57,050 nt of DNA from Flavobacteriaceae bacterium (GTDB lineage: Bacteria > Bacteroidota > Bacteroidia > Flavobacteriales > Flavobacteriaceae), in assembly GCA_947371275.1 (NCBI GenBank), contig CANBOV010000005.1, forward strand, positions 1 through 57,050. The letters are read 5' to 3'. A program made the translations under genes and the position numbers. Below are positions 16,507-26,917 of this stretch, piece after piece (the first letter of the stretch is position 1; each line of letters starts with the position of its first letter). The notes beneath the pieces were generated by a model that worked only from the letters and a program-made list of their open reading frames with translations, was not told the DNA's origin and did not search any database.

Positions 16507-19467
16507 TTAGTTACCATGTCTTTTTTCGATATCATCAATTGCATCTTTATTCATTGTATCAACTAATACTGGTGTTGCAATAAATAATGAAGAATAAGTT
16601 CCTACAATAATACCTATCAACATCGCAAAAATAAATCCTTTGATTGAATCTCCGCCAAAGATAAACATGATTAATAGTACCATTATCATCGTCAATGAAG
16701 TATTTAAGGTTCTTGATAAAGTCGTATTAATCGATGCGTTTACAACATCTTTAAAATGCCCCTTACGCTCTCCTGCTAAGAACTCTCTAATTCTATCAAA
16801 TACAATTACAGTATCATTCATAGAATATCCAATAACGGTTAAAATTGCAGCAATAAAATGCTGATCCATCTCCATATGGAAAGGCATGTATTTGTATAAC
16901 ATTGAATAAACTCCTAAAACAAATATAACATCGTGCACAACCGCAGCAATCGCACCTAAAGAATATTGCCATTTACGAAATGATATTACTAAGTATAAAC
17001 CAACTACCAACATAGCTCCAATTACTGCCCAGAAAGAGTTAGTTTTAATATCGGCAGAAATAGCGGCTCCTACTTTAGAAGCTTGAAGTACTCCAACAGT
17101 TTTTCCGTCATATGTATTAATGAAATTATCATAGGTAACACCAGCACTAAAATATTTTTTCAAACCAGCATATAACTTTTCATTTACATCTTTATCTACG
17201 TCAACACCTTCTTCTTTTATTTTGTATTTAGTGGTAATTTTTAATTGATCATCTTCTCCGAAAACTTTAGCTTCTACTGTAGTTCCAAATGCTGCTGATA
17301 ATTCTTCAGAAACCTTTGTAGACTCAACTGGTTTTTCAAATTTAATTTGGAAAGTTCTACCTCCAACAAAATCAACACCTTGGTCTAATCCATTAAAATA
17401 GAATGAAACACAACTTGCTACAACAACCGCTGAAGAAAATAAATAAGACCATTTTTTAATACCAACAAAATCAAAATGGAAACCTGTGAACCAATTTTTA
17501 GTTAAGTTAGTTGTAAAAGTTAAATTTCTATTGTGAGCAATATCTCTATCAATAAAGATACGTGCTATAAATATAGAAGTAAACAATGAAGTGAATATAC
17601 CAATCAATAAGGTTAAAGCAAAACCTTGAATTAATCCTGTACCAAATACGAATAATATAGTACCTGTTAGTACGTGAGTAACGTTTGCATCAATAATTGA
17701 ACGCATAGCCCCTTTCCATCCGTAAGAAGTAACTACAGCATCCCCTAGGGACTTGCCTTCTCTCAACTCCTCTTTTGCTCGTTCATAGATAATGATATTC
17801 GCATCTACTGCAGTACCTAATGTTAATACAATACCTGCAATACCAGGTAAGGTTAACACAAATCCAAAACTTGCCATTACTCCAAATAAGAACAACAAGT
17901 TCAATAATAAAGCAGCATTAGCATACCATCCAGCTCTACCATAGTAGAATACCATCCAAAAACATACCAATAAGAAACCAACTATTGAAGATATTAAACC
18001 CGCATGAATAGCAATCTCCCCTAAGGATGGACCAACAACCTCTGACTGAATAATTTCAGCAGCAGCTGGTAATTTACCTGCTCTTAATACATTGGCTAAA
18101 TCTTTAGTTTCTGAAATTTCAAAGTTTCCTGAGATTTCAGATCTACCACCTGAAATAGGACCAGAAGTAACACCCGGTGCAGAGTAAACTACATCGTCAA
18201 GTACAATGGCTATATAACTTTTTTGAGTGTAAGCTCTACCCGTTAATTCTTCCCATGTTTTTGCTCCAGCACCATTCATTTGCATAGTTACCGAAGGTTT
18301 ACCCATTTGGTCAAATGAATCTCTTGCATCAACAATAACACCACCACTCATAGGAGCATTATTATCTCTATTCCCTTTTAAAGCATATAATTCAGCAGTT
18401 TCTGATTCTTTTTTAGTTTTCTCATCAACTTTTACTACTGGTTTTCCCCAAACAAATTTTGCATATCTTTTGTCTGCCGGTAATAACGAACGAATTTCTG
18501 CTCTGTTTAAATAACTATTGATTACATCAATATTTTTAACATCTGCAATCAATAAAATTGGACCTCCTCCTTGTGAAAGGAATTTGTCAAATAATGGGTT
18601 TTTTCCTTTCTTAGCAGCTGTAGAATCCTTGTCTTTATCAGTCAATAAATTATTGATAGAATCTCCAGGTTTTGCAGTTTCAGCTTTTACATCTTCTTTT
18701 ACAGTAGCTTTTAAGGCTTCATTAGCAGATTGTAAAAAGCCCATCATCTCCTCAGCTTTGTAAGTTTCCCAGAACTCTAATTCTGCTTTACTTGAAACTA
18801 ATTTCTTGATACGATCTACATCTTTTGCACCAGGTAACTCAATCAAGATTCTTCCTGTTTGACCTAGTTTCGCAATGTTTGGTTGTGTAACACCAAATTT
18901 ATCTATACGACTTCTCAATACGCCGAAAGCAGACTCAACTGACTCATCTACTTTTTTAGCTAAAACCTTTTTTACTTGATCATCAGACATGTTGAAATCA
19001 ACGATTCCCTGAAGATTTCTGTTAGCAAAAATATCTGGAGAAGCTAATTTTGTAGTTCCTTTGTTAGCATCAAACGCTTCGAAAAAAGCATCTAAATACG
19101 ATTGATTTCCTTTTTGATTCGCTTTTGCATCTTCTAAGGCCTTATTGAAAATAGGGTTTTTAGAATTGTTTGACAATTGAACCAATACATCCTTAACTGA
19201 AATCTGAAGAATTACGTTGATTCCTCCTTCAAGGTCAAGTCCTTTGTTGATTTGTTTATCCTTTACTTCATTGTACGTAAAGAAATCAAGAAAGACTTTC
19301 TCTTTTCCAATAGAGTCAAGATATTTTACTTCTTTTTGTGGATTCCCCTTAGCGTAAGCTTTGGCGGCATCTTTTACATTGTTAGCCACAAATGTGAAAG
19401 AAAGTTGGTAGATACTTACCAAAGCAAATAGAATTGCGAAAAATTTAACTAGTCCTTTATTCTGCAT
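16507..19467 (-). CDS. secDF: Fused protein translocase subunit SecDF
   Basis: Uses the proton gradient to help Sec-exported proteins leave the SecYEG channel on the periplasmic side. The 986 residues hold SecD (about 1-640) joined to SecF (about 650-986), the usual Bacteroidota fusion. Seen: N-terminal helix, the SecD periplasmic P1 domain with GLDLEGGINVILQ, the membrane motif GTAVDANIIIYERAKEELREG, then SecF GVDFVGGRTFQIKF and NDTVIVFDRIREFL. About 12 membrane helices. The long periplasmic insert (residues about 240-300, Lys/Asp-rich) is typical of this phylum. It supports secretion of the Sec-dependent T9SS clients. Confidence 0.97.
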   Translation of the reverse strand: MQNKGLVKFFAILFALVSIYQLSFTFVANNVKDAAKAYAKGNPQKEVKYLDSIGKEKVFLDFFTYNEVKDKQINKGLDLEGGINVILQISVKDVLVQLSNNSKNPIFNKALEDAKANQKGNQSYLDAFFEAFDANKGTTKLASPDIFANRNLQGIVDFNMSDDQVKKVLAKKVDESVESAFGVLRSRIDKFGVTQPNIAKLGQTGRILIELPGAKDVDRIKKLVSSKAELEFWETYKAEEMMGFLQSANEALKATVKEDVKAETAKPGDSINNLLTDKDKDSTAAKKGKNPLFDKFLSQGGGPILLIADVKNIDVINSYLNRAEIRSLLPADKRYAKFVWGKPVVKVDEKTKKESETAELYALKGNRDNNAPMSGGVIVDARDSFDQMGKPSVTMQMNGAGAKTWEELTGRAYTQKSYIAIVLDDVVYSAPGVTSGPISGGRSEISGNFEISETKDLANVLRAGKLPAAAEIIQSEVVGPSLGEIAIHAGLISSIVGFLLVCFWMVFYYGRAGWYANAALLLNLLFLFGVMASFGFVLTLPGIAGIVLTLGTAVDANIIIYERAKEELREGKSLGDAVVTSYGWKGAMRSIIDANVTHVLTGTILFVFGTGLIQGFALTLLIGIFTSLFTSIFIARIFIDRDIAHNRNLTFTTNLTKNWFTGFHFDFVGIKKWSYLFSSAVVVASCVSFYFNGLDQGVDFVGGRTFQIKFEKPVESTKVSEELSAAFGTTVEAKVFGEDDQLKITTKYKIKEEGVDVDKDVNEKLYAGLKKYFSAGVTYDNFINTYDGKTVGVLQASKVGAAISADIKTNSFWAVIGAMLVVGLYLVISFRKWQYSLGAIAAVVHDVIFVLGVYSMLYKYMPFHMEMDQHFIAAILTVIGYSMNDTVIVFDRIREFLAGERKGHFKDVVNASINTTLSRTLNTSLTMIMVLLIMFIFGGDSIKGFIFAMLIGIIVGTYSSLFIATPVLVDTMNKDAIDDIEKRHGN

Positions 19468-19868
19468 TATTACTAAAAATTAATTAATTTTTGTTTTCAA
19501 TCTGTTCTTACCAAAAAAAGAAAACTATTGAAATTCAAAACATTATAAGCTAAAGCATTGAATTTACAACAATTCTATTTTTTTTAGAAACGTGCAAATA
19601 TATAATTCTATATAAGATTAACCAATTATTTCCGAATTAATATCAAAAAAAATGACAGTAAAAATCATTGCTCTATAATTTAGGAAGTATTATTAAAGAA
19701 TAGTCAAATTTGAAATGGTAAAATTGTGATATACCTATTTTTTCTATATTAAAATAACAATTTGATAAATCAATCGATTTCGCTAAGGATGTAAAACAAT
19801 TTTCTAGCATATTAATTATATTTGTCGTCGCGAAAATTTATAATTATAAAACAACAAACCTCAACAAT
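19468..19868. other. Divergent secDF/icd intergenic region
   Basis: About 400 bp of AT-rich DNA without a gene. It must hold both promoters; only the icd -7 match (19817-19824) is clear. I see no hairpin or known RNA motif. Confidence 0.6.
19817..19824 (+). promoter_or_regulatory. Putative -7 element of icd
   Basis: TATATTTG fits TAnnTTTG, 44 bp before the ATG. Confidence 0.4.
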
Positions 19869-21092
19869 ATGGCAAAAATTAAAGTAGCTAATCCGGTGGT
19901 AGAAATCGATGGCGATGAAATGACACGAATTATTTGGAGCTTCATTAAAGAACAATTAATTCTTCCTTATTTAGATCTTGATATTAAATACTATGATTTA
20001 GGAATTGAAAGTCGTGAAGCCACGAAAGATCAAATTACAATAGACTGTGCAGAAGCAATAAAACAATACAATGTTGGTATAAAATGTGCCACTATTACTC
20101 CAGATGAAGAAAGAGTTAAAGAATTTAACCTTTCAGAAATGTGGAAATCACCAAATGGAACGATCAGAAACATTGTGGGCGGAACAGTATTCCGCGAACC
20201 AATCATTATGAGTAATGTTCCCCGTTATGTTCAGGGCTGGACAAAACCTATCGTTATTGGACGTCATGCTTTTGGAGATCAGTACAAAGCTACTGATAAA
20301 GTAATCAAAGGAAAAGGCACCCTTACCATGTCTTTTACAAATGAGGCAGGCGAAACGACTACTTGGAATGTCTATGATTTCAAAGGGGACGGAGTGGCGA
20401 TGTCAATGTACAATACCGACGAAAGTATCTACGGTTTTGCCCATTCTTCTTTCCAAATGGCATTAACCAAAAAATGGCCTCTTTATCTTTCTACTAAAAA
20501 CACCATCCTTAAAGCTTATGATGGTAGATTTAAAGACATTTTTGAAGAAGTTTACCAACAACACTACAAAGCCGATTTTGAAGCTAACGGAATAATTTAC
20601 GAACACCGCCTAATTGATGATATGGTAGCTTCTTGTATGAAATGGAACGGTGGATTCGTATGGGCTTGTAAAAATTATGATGGAGATGTTCAGTCGGATA
20701 CCGTTGCACAAGGATTTGGTTCGTTAGGATTAATGACTTCTGTTTTGGTAACTCCAGATGGCAAAACAGTTGAAGCGGAAGCAGCCCATGGAACAGTAAC
20801 ACGTCATTACAGAATGCACCAACAAGGAAAAGCTACTTCTACCAATCCAATTGCATCTATCTTTGCTTGGACACGTGGATTAGAGCACAGAGGAAAATTA
20901 GACAACAACCAAGAGCTAATCACCTTCTGTCATGCTTTAGAGCAAGTATGTGTTGAAACTGTAGAAAGTGGTAAAATGACTAAGGACTTAGCCATGCTAG
21001 TAAAACCAGAAGGTTTAACAGATGCAGATTATTTAACTACCGAAGGTTTTCTTCAAGCTTTAAAAACTAATTTGGATAGTAAATTATCCTAA
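19869..21092 (+). CDS. icd: NADP-dependent isocitrate dehydrogenase
   Basis: Oxidative decarboxylation of isocitrate to 2-oxoglutarate in the citric acid cycle. The 407-residue length and the words [47 protein letters not shown] and [12 protein letters not shown] place it with the eukaryote-like homodimeric class rather than the E. coli type. Catalytic Tyr/Lys and metal-binding Asp segments ([12 protein letters not shown]) are intact. Monocistronic. Confidence 0.96.
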   Translation: MAKIKVANPVVEIDGDEMTRIIWSFIKEQLILPYLDLDIKYYDLGIESREATKDQITIDCAEAIKQYNVGIKCATITPDEERVKEFNLSEMWKSPNGTIRNIVGGTVFREPIIMSNVPRYVQGWTKPIVIGRHAFGDQYKATDKVIKGKGTLTMSFTNEAGETTTWNVYDFKGDGVAMSMYNTDESIYGFAHSSFQMALTKKWPLYLSTKNTILKAYDGRFKDIFEEVYQQHYKADFEANGIIYEHRLIDDMVASCMKWNGGFVWACKNYDGDVQSDTVAQGFGSLGLMTSVLVTPDGKTVEAEAAHGTVTRHYRMHQQGKATSTNPIASIFAWTRGLEHRGKLDNNQELITFCHALEQVCVETVESGKMTKDLAMLVKPEGLTDADYLTTEGFLQALKTNLDSKLS

Positions 21093-21103
21093 ATTTATAA
21101 AAT

Positions 21104-21133
21104 AAAAAAGGCGGCCAATTGGTCGCCTTTTTT
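21104..21133 (+). terminator. Bidirectional terminator between icd and the next gene
   Basis: AAAAAAGGCG and CGCCTTTTTT pair around a 10-nt centre that is itself largely palindromic (CCAATTGG). It overlaps the stop codon of the converging gene. Confidence 0.85.
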
Positions 21134-21815
21134 ATTTCTTTTCAGACTCAATTCCTTCCAATCTTTGAATTTTAATTATTGCTTTATATCCTGAATTCAA
21201 ATCCCAATTTTGATTGGTAACTAATATATCATGACCATCAAAAAAAGTAAACTGTCCCGTATTGGGAAATAATTCACCTGTGCCTAGGGCTTCTATTTCT
21301 ATAATATTCAAGCCTTTTTTTAAAATAAATTCATATTTCTTAAATCCAGCTTCCAATCCTATATACGGAATTACTTTTTCACCATTAACCCATATACTCA
21401 CATTATCGCCATCAATAACTCCATTATCTCGGCAAGCAATAAATAAATTGGCAGTAAAAATTTTAAATTCACCTAAAAACAAATCACTATCAACAATTTC
21501 TCTTGAAAGCCCTTCACGAGCCATCATTTTATTCATTTTCTCGGTTTGTTCTTTAGCCGGACTTTCAAATTGCACCTGCTCCATCATACTCTTTTCTTCT
21601 TCTTGCTTTTTAGGAAGTAATGAAACACTTTGCAATAATTTATCTTTTTTAGTAAAAATACTTGGATAAGTAATGGATTTAGAGGATGTTGGAGCTATAC
21701 TACCAGAATTATTACTCACAGGAGCAATATTTACAGTTCTCCTCGGGATTTCAAATTGTGAAAACCCTTTAAGAGTAATTAATAATACAACCAATAAATA
21801 GCGAAAGGATTTCAT
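21132..21815 (-). CDS. Exported protein of unknown function (227 aa)
   Basis: Signal peptide at residues 1-19 (MKSFRYLLVVLLITLKGFS), a Ser/Lys-rich linker, then a beta-rich C-terminal half with DGDNVSIWVNGEKVIPYIGLEAG and GLNIIEIEALGTGELFPNTG. That strand pattern (ligand or wing domain in which a lost volume is stated through 'n-e-i-a-l-n-g') recalls PA14- or CBM-like jelly-roll folds, but I cannot assign a family. No lipid Cys, no T9SS tail. Conserved in flavobacteria as far as I can judge from its wording. Confidence 0.75.
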   Translation of the reverse strand: MKSFRYLLVVLLITLKGFSQFEIPRRTVNIAPVSNNSGSIAPTSSKSITYPSIFTKKDKLLQSVSLLPKKQEEEKSMMEQVQFESPAKEQTEKMNKMMAREGLSREIVDSDLFLGEFKIFTANLFIACRDNGVIDGDNVSIWVNGEKVIPYIGLEAGFKKYEFILKKGLNIIEIEALGTGELFPNTGQFTFFDGHDILVTNQNWDLNSGYKAIIKIQRLEGIESEKK

Positions 21816-21954
21816 TTTTAAATCTAATATCTGTGTAAAAGTATTTAAAATAAAGGAATGTAATCTTTTTAATTAACCAAAGCTTAACAAAACATACGTA
21901 ACAATAATTCATTTTATTCGTCAAATGCACAATCAAAATAAAATCATCAATTTA

Positions 21955-24348
21955 ATGCAAAACAAAATCACTCAATTGTTGCTACTACTAGTAACTGCAA
22001 TTTCTTTCTCCCAAAACACAATACCCAAGGAACCAGAGAAACAAAAATTCACACTTAGCGGTACGCTTTCAGATTCCAAAACAAATGAAACACTTATCGG
22101 TGTAAACATTTACATTCCTGAATCAAAAACGGGCATAATGACTAATGAATATGGGTTTTATTCCATAACATTACCTAAAGGATCCTACAATATCCAAATC
22201 AGCTATTTAGGATATGAAACTGTAACCGAAACTATTGATTTGACTAAAGACATTAAAAAAAATGTTTCTTTAATTGAAACGGGCCAACAGTTAGATGAAG
22301 TTATTATTACCGAAAAAACAGCGACCAATACGCGTAAACCTGAAATGAGCGTAAACAAACTTTCAATCGGAACCATAAAAAAAATTCCTGTAGTACTTGG
22401 TGAAGTTGATGTTTTGAAAGCATTATTAACCCTACCAGGAGTCACCAATGCAGGTGAAGGTCAATCAGGATTTAATGTGCGAGGCGGCGGAGCAGATCAA
22501 AATTTAATTTTACTAGACGAAGCAACCATTTTTAATTCTTCACACGTTTTTGGCTTCTTTTCAGTATTCAATCCTGATGCTATTAAGGATTTAAAATTAT
22601 ACAAAGGGGGAATTCCTGCCCGTTTTGGCGGAAGAGTTTCTTCGGTCCTAGACATTTATCAAAAAGACGGTAATAGTAATGCCTTCGGAATGAATGGAGG
22701 AATCGGTCTAATATCGAGCAGACTTTTAGCAGAAGGTCCAATTGTTAAGGATAAAGGTTCTTTCCTTTTTGCTGGACGAGCTTCCTATGCACACTTATTT
22801 TTGAAATTAGCCAACAATAAAAACTCCGCTTACTTCTACGATTTAAACACTAAATTAAATTATAAACTGAACCAAAATAATAGCCTATACCTTTCAGGAT
22901 ATTTTGGTAGAGATGTTTTCAGTCTCTCACAAAGTTTTATAAACACCTACGGAAATGCAACACTTAACCTTCGTTGGAACCACTTATATTCAGACAAACT
23001 ATTTTCCAACCTTTCAGCAATATATAGCGACTATTATTACGGATTAGATTTGAACTTACTTGGATTTTCATGGAATTCAGGCATCAAAAACTACAATATA
23101 AAATACGATTTAAAACATTATGTAACCGATAAAATTAAATTGAATTACGGCGTTAGCGGAATTTACTACGATTTTAATCCCGGCACTATTTCTCCCTCCG
23201 ATGCGAGTTCAGGAATCAACTACAAACAACTAGAAAAGAAATTTGCTTTCGAACCTTCCCTCTACATTGATGCAGAACAAAAAATATCCAAAAAACTTTC
23301 CCTTTCATACGGTTTGCGCTACAGTGCATTCTATCGCTTGGGGAGTTCAACCGTAAATCTATATCAAAATAATCAGGCAGTGGTATTCAACAATGACTTA
23401 CATATTTACGAAAAAGGTACTCCGATTGGCACTAAATTTTATAGCCACAACAAAGTAATAGAAAGTTTCAACAATTTAGAACCTAGATTCGCCGCATCCT
23501 ATCAGTTAGACGACAATCAATCCATTAAAACTAGTTATAATCGCATGACACAGTATTTGCAATTGATTTCTAATACGGCTTCTCCAACCCCGCTGGATGT
23601 TTGGACGCCAAGCGACCAATACATAAAACCACAGATTTTAGATCAAGTAGCGTTAGGCTACTTCCGAAATTTCAAAGAGGACAAGTATTCATTAGAAGTA
23701 GAAACCTTCTACAAGAAAATAAAAAACCGCCTTGATTATATAGATGGTGCTGATTTAATTGCTAATGATGCCCTAGAACAAGTGGTCTTAAATGGTGAGA
23801 TGAGAGCTTACGGTCTTGAAGTATTATTGCGAAAAAACACGGGCAAACTTACCGGCTGGATTTCGTACACACTCTCTAAATCACAGCAAAGAACACCAGG
23901 AAGAGACGCAACTGAATCCGGAATTAACAATGGTAGCTGGTACAATTCAGGCTATGACAAATTACACAATTTATCGATTACCAGTTCATACAATTATAAT
24001 CAAAAATGGACTTTTGGAGCCAACTTCGCTTTACAATCTGGCCAACCAGTAACATACCCAAACGGACAATATGAATACGGCGGAATCACTATACCAAGTT
24101 ATGGTTTACGCAACAGCGATCGCCTGCCCGCGTATCATCATTTAGACTTATCAGCAACTTATACGCCAAAACCTAACAAGAAAAAAGGCTGGCAAAGCGA
24201 ATGGGTATTCAGCATTTATAATGTATATGCCCGCAAAAATGCAGCCTCCATTTCTTTTCGACAAAACGTAGATACCGGTGCTAATGAAGCCCTTAGATTA
24301 TCAATTTTTGGTGTAGTACCTGGTGTTAGTTATAACTTTAAATTTTAA
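21955..24348 (+). CDS. TonB-dependent receptor with carboxypeptidase-like regulatory domain
   Basis: Outer-membrane import channel. Signal peptide MQNKITQLLLLLVTAISFSQ, then a CarboxypepD_reg-like domain (TLSDSKTNETLIGVNIYIPES...GFYSITLPKGSYNIQISYLGYE), a plug domain (GFNVRGGGADQNLILLDEATIFN) and a beta-barrel ending in the aromatic SYNFKF. Start chosen at ATG 21955 because the signal peptide begins there; ATG 21925 is in frame and would add ten residues. The next gene, a DUF4249 lipoprotein, starts 4 bp after the stop; such pairs are common and probably form one transporter. Substrate unknown. Confidence 0.93.
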   Translation: MQNKITQLLLLLVTAISFSQNTIPKEPEKQKFTLSGTLSDSKTNETLIGVNIYIPESKTGIMTNEYGFYSITLPKGSYNIQISYLGYETVTETIDLTKDIKKNVSLIETGQQLDEVIITEKTATNTRKPEMSVNKLSIGTIKKIPVVLGEVDVLKALLTLPGVTNAGEGQSGFNVRGGGADQNLILLDEATIFNSSHVFGFFSVFNPDAIKDLKLYKGGIPARFGGRVSSVLDIYQKDGNSNAFGMNGGIGLISSRLLAEGPIVKDKGSFLFAGRASYAHLFLKLANNKNSAYFYDLNTKLNYKLNQNNSLYLSGYFGRDVFSLSQSFINTYGNATLNLRWNHLYSDKLFSNLSAIYSDYYYGLDLNLLGFSWNSGIKNYNIKYDLKHYVTDKIKLNYGVSGIYYDFNPGTISPSDASSGINYKQLEKKFAFEPSLYIDAEQKISKKLSLSYGLRYSAFYRLGSSTVNLYQNNQAVVFNNDLHIYEKGTPIGTKFYSHNKVIESFNNLEPRFAASYQLDDNQSIKTSYNRMTQYLQLISNTASPTPLDVWTPSDQYIKPQILDQVALGYFRNFKEDKYSLEVETFYKKIKNRLDYIDGADLIANDALEQVVLNGEMRAYGLEVLLRKNTGKLTGWISYTLSKSQQRTPGRDATESGINNGSWYNSGYDKLHNLSITSSYNYNQKWTFGANFALQSGQPVTYPNGQYEYGGITIPSYGLRNSDRLPAYHHLDLSATYTPKPNKKKGWQSEWVFSIYNVYARKNAASISFRQNVDTGANEALRLSIFGVVPGVSYNFKF

Positions 24349-24352
24349 TTAT

Positions 24353-25174
24353 ATGAAAAACTTACTATACATATTCACAATCATACTAGTAGTTTCTGTA
24401 AGCAGCTGTGAAGACGTGGTTCACGTTGATTTAACTACAGCCGCACCAAGATTAGTAATCAATGGTTCATTGGAATGGCAAAAAGGAACCGTCGGAAACG
24501 AACAAAAAATAAAACTATCAACTACAACCGGTTTTTATGACACTACGATCCCAACGGTTTCTGGTGCACTAGTTTTTGTAACCAATAGTGACAATGTTAC
24601 ATTCAATTTTACAGAAGAAGTGCCAAGTACTGGTTTATACCTGTGCCATGATTTTGTACCCGAAATAAACAAATCTTATGTACTTACAGTCTTATTGAAT
24701 GGTGAAACCTACAATGCAACTGAAACTTTAGAAAGCGTATCACCTATAACCAACATCACTCAAAACAATGAAGGTGGTTTCGGTGGAAAGGATATTGAAA
24801 TTAAGACCTTTTTCAACGATCCTGCAGTTGCCAATAATTATTACCTTTTCAAATACAAAACTAGCACTAGCGTAATACCAAGCTACGAAGTAAATGACGA
24901 TGAATTTTTTCAAGGCAATGAATTCTTTGGCTATTATACCGATGAAAAGTTGAAAAGTGGAGACAATTTAGACATTACAATTTACGGCGTTTCAAAACGC
25001 TATTTTGAATACATGAACAAACTCATCCTAATTGCTCAAGGAAGTGGAGGACCCTTCTCAACAACACCAGCCACAGTACGTGGCAACATTACCAACCAAA
25101 CGCACCCAGACAATTATGCATTAGGTTACTTCAACATTTCAGAAACTGATTTCAGAAATCATGTAGTCCAATAA
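24353..25174 (+). CDS. DUF4249 lipoprotein, partner of the upstream TonB receptor
   Basis: 273 residues. Lipoprotein signal MKNLLYIFTIILVVSVSSC (lipid Cys 19) followed by EDVVHVDLTTAAPRLVINGSLEW, the DUF4249 hallmark, and an all-beta extracellular domain. The true start is ATG 24353; a GTG at 24323 lies inside the receptor gene. By analogy with SusD it may be a surface lipoprotein that hands ligand to the receptor, but that is inference. Confidence 0.85.
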   Translation: MKNLLYIFTIILVVSVSSCEDVVHVDLTTAAPRLVINGSLEWQKGTVGNEQKIKLSTTTGFYDTTIPTVSGALVFVTNSDNVTFNFTEEVPSTGLYLCHDFVPEINKSYVLTVLLNGETYNATETLESVSPITNITQNNEGGFGGKDIEIKTFFNDPAVANNYYLFKYKTSTSVIPSYEVNDDEFFQGNEFFGYYTDEKLKSGDNLDITIYGVSKRYFEYMNKLILIAQGSGGPFSTTPATVRGNITNQTHPDNYALGYFNISETDFRNHVVQ

Positions 25175-25186
25175 TGTCACGCTTGG

Positions 25187-25266
25187 TGATTTTAGATTTC
25201 AGATTATATTAACTAAGTGAAACAATATTAGTAAATTTACACGTTTCATTCTGAAATCTAAAATCA
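25187..25266. repeat. 17-bp inverted repeat in the DUF4249/TPK gap
   Basis: Perfect arms at 25187-25203 and 25250-25266 (TGATTTTAGATTTCAGA and its complement), separated by 46 bp. The wording (GATTTTAGATTTC) resembles short extragenic repeats scattered in Flavobacterium intergenic DNA. Confidence 0.6.
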
Positions 25267-25289
25267 ACAATCTAAACTCAACATTCATA

Positions 25290-25952
25290 ATGTCTTCACA
25301 CCATATCGTTCGCGATGATCAAGAACCGGCTTTAATAATTGCCAACGGAGAAGCTTGTAGCTCCGAATTATTAGGACAACTACTTGAATGGTCTCCTCTA
25401 GTGATTGTTTTGGATTCAGCAATTGAACGTGTACTAGAATTGGGAATTAAAGTAGATGTGCTCTTAGGCGATTTTGATCGAGGTTTTGATGCAGAATATT
25501 ACAAAGAAAAGCAGTATCCAATAGAAATTGTATTCGCACCAAATCAAGACAAAACCGACTTAGAAAAAGCTTTCGATTTCTTAATAGAAAAAGGACACAA
25601 AGCTGCCAACGTCATATGGGCAACTGGCAGAAGAGCTGACCATACTATTACCAACATAACGAATATTGTAGCCTATAGAAACCAATTGAAGATTGTAATC
25701 CTTGACGACCATTCCAAGGTATTTTTGCTCCAAAATAATTTCGAAAAATGGTACACCGCTAACACTATTATTTCCTTAATTCCCATTGGAAAGGTAATTG
25801 GTATCACTACCCATAACCTTTTCTATTCCTTGAACAATGAAGACTTGACTATTGGCTATCGGACTGGAAACAGCAATCATGTTTCTAAAGACGGCATCGT
25901 TACCATAAAACATACAGAAGGAGATTTATTATTAATGGAATGCTGGGATTAA
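25290..25952 (+). CDS. Thiamine pyrophosphokinase
   Basis: Transfers pyrophosphate from ATP to thiamine, giving thiamine diphosphate. 220 residues with the family marks: IIANGEACS, VLDSAIERVLELGIKVDVLLGDFDR (LGDFDS-like), APNQDKTDLEKAFDF (QDxTDLEKA) and a C-terminal thiamine-binding region. No thiamine riboswitch is evident in the upstream 115 bp, so it is probably constitutive. Followed closely by rlmF and a Nudix gene on the same strand. Confidence 0.9.
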   Translation: MSSHHIVRDDQEPALIIANGEACSSELLGQLLEWSPLVIVLDSAIERVLELGIKVDVLLGDFDRGFDAEYYKEKQYPIEIVFAPNQDKTDLEKAFDFLIEKGHKAANVIWATGRRADHTITNITNIVAYRNQLKIVILDDHSKVFLLQNNFEKWYTANTIISLIPIGKVIGITTHNLFYSLNNEDLTIGYRTGNSNHVSKDGIVTIKHTEGDLLLMECWD

Positions 25953-25963
25953 ACTAAAACAAC

Positions 25964-26911
25964 TTGAAAAAAACTCAAAATACAAACGAAAAAGCAGGTT
26001 TACATCCTCGAAATCCGCATCGATTTAATTATAATTTTGAAGCTTTAAGTATGGCTTGTCCTGATTTGGAAAATTTCATCTTTACCAATGATCATCAAAT
26101 TGTAACTATAGATTTCAGCATTCCTGAAGCAGTAAAAGCTTTAAACCATGCTTTACTAATTGCGGAATACGATATCAAGAACTGGGACATTCCTATTAGT
26201 TATCTCTGTCCACCCATTCCTGGAAGAGCCGATTACATTCATCACCTTGCAGATTTATTAGCCTCAACCAATAATGGTATTATCCCAGAAGGTGAAAATA
26301 TTGTTGGATTAGATATCGGTATAGGGGCAAATTGCATTTATCCTATAATTGGCAATGTTACCTATGGCTGGAGTTTTGTAGGTTCAGACATCGACGAAAA
26401 AGCACTGCAAAACTGCAAAAAAATCATAGCCGAAAACCCAAAACTAATCGACGCCATCAGTTTACAACTTCAGATAGAATCCCGATTTATCTTCAAAAAC
26501 ATCATTTTGCCTGAAGACAAATTTACTTTTACTATTTGCAATCCTCCATTTCATGCGTCAGCTGAAGAAGCATCCAAAAGCGCCCTACGAAAAGTAAACA
26601 CTTTGGAAACTACCAAGTCCGACAAACCCAATTTAAACTTTGGCGGGCAAAATGCCGAACTATGGTGTAAAGGTGGCGAACTAGGATTTCTAACACAAAT
26701 GATATACGAAAGTGTAAAATACCCAATGCAATGTTTGTGGTTTACTTCATTGGTTTCAAAAAAAGAAAATCTAAAAAACCTATACAAACTATTAAACAAA
26801 GTTGGGGCCGCCGATATAAAAACCATTGACATGGCACAAGGACAAAAGATTAGTCGAATTGTGGCTTGGACCTTTTTATCAGAAACACAACAAAAAAACT
26901 GGAAATTTTAA
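25964..26911 (+). CDS. rlmF: 23S rRNA (adenine(1618)-N(6))-methyltransferase
   Basis: SAM-dependent methylation of A1618 of 23S rRNA. 315 residues: GLHPRNPHRFNYNF at the N-terminus, NWDIPISYLCPPIPGRADYIHHLADLL, the SAM motif GLDIGIGANCIYPIIG, and the N6-methylase motif CNPPFH (NPPF). The frame starts with TTG at 25964. The first in-frame ATG would delete the conserved HPRN segment, so the TTG start is favoured. It lies 11 bp after the preceding gene. Confidence 0.94.
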   Translation: MKKTQNTNEKAGLHPRNPHRFNYNFEALSMACPDLENFIFTNDHQIVTIDFSIPEAVKALNHALLIAEYDIKNWDIPISYLCPPIPGRADYIHHLADLLASTNNGIIPEGENIVGLDIGIGANCIYPIIGNVTYGWSFVGSDIDEKALQNCKKIIAENPKLIDAISLQLQIESRFIFKNIILPEDKFTFTICNPPFHASAEEASKSALRKVNTLETTKSDKPNLNFGGQNAELWCKGGELGFLTQMIYESVKYPMQCLWFTSLVSKKENLKNLYKLLNKVGAADIKTIDMAQGQKISRIVAWTFLSETQQKNWKF

Positions 26912-26917
26912 TACGCT

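Noticed and set aside
25175..25289. Thiamine (TPP) riboswitch before thiamine pyrophosphokinase
   Set aside because: The 115-bp gap lacks the CUGAGA and ACCUGA words of the THI element; it holds an inverted repeat of another kind.
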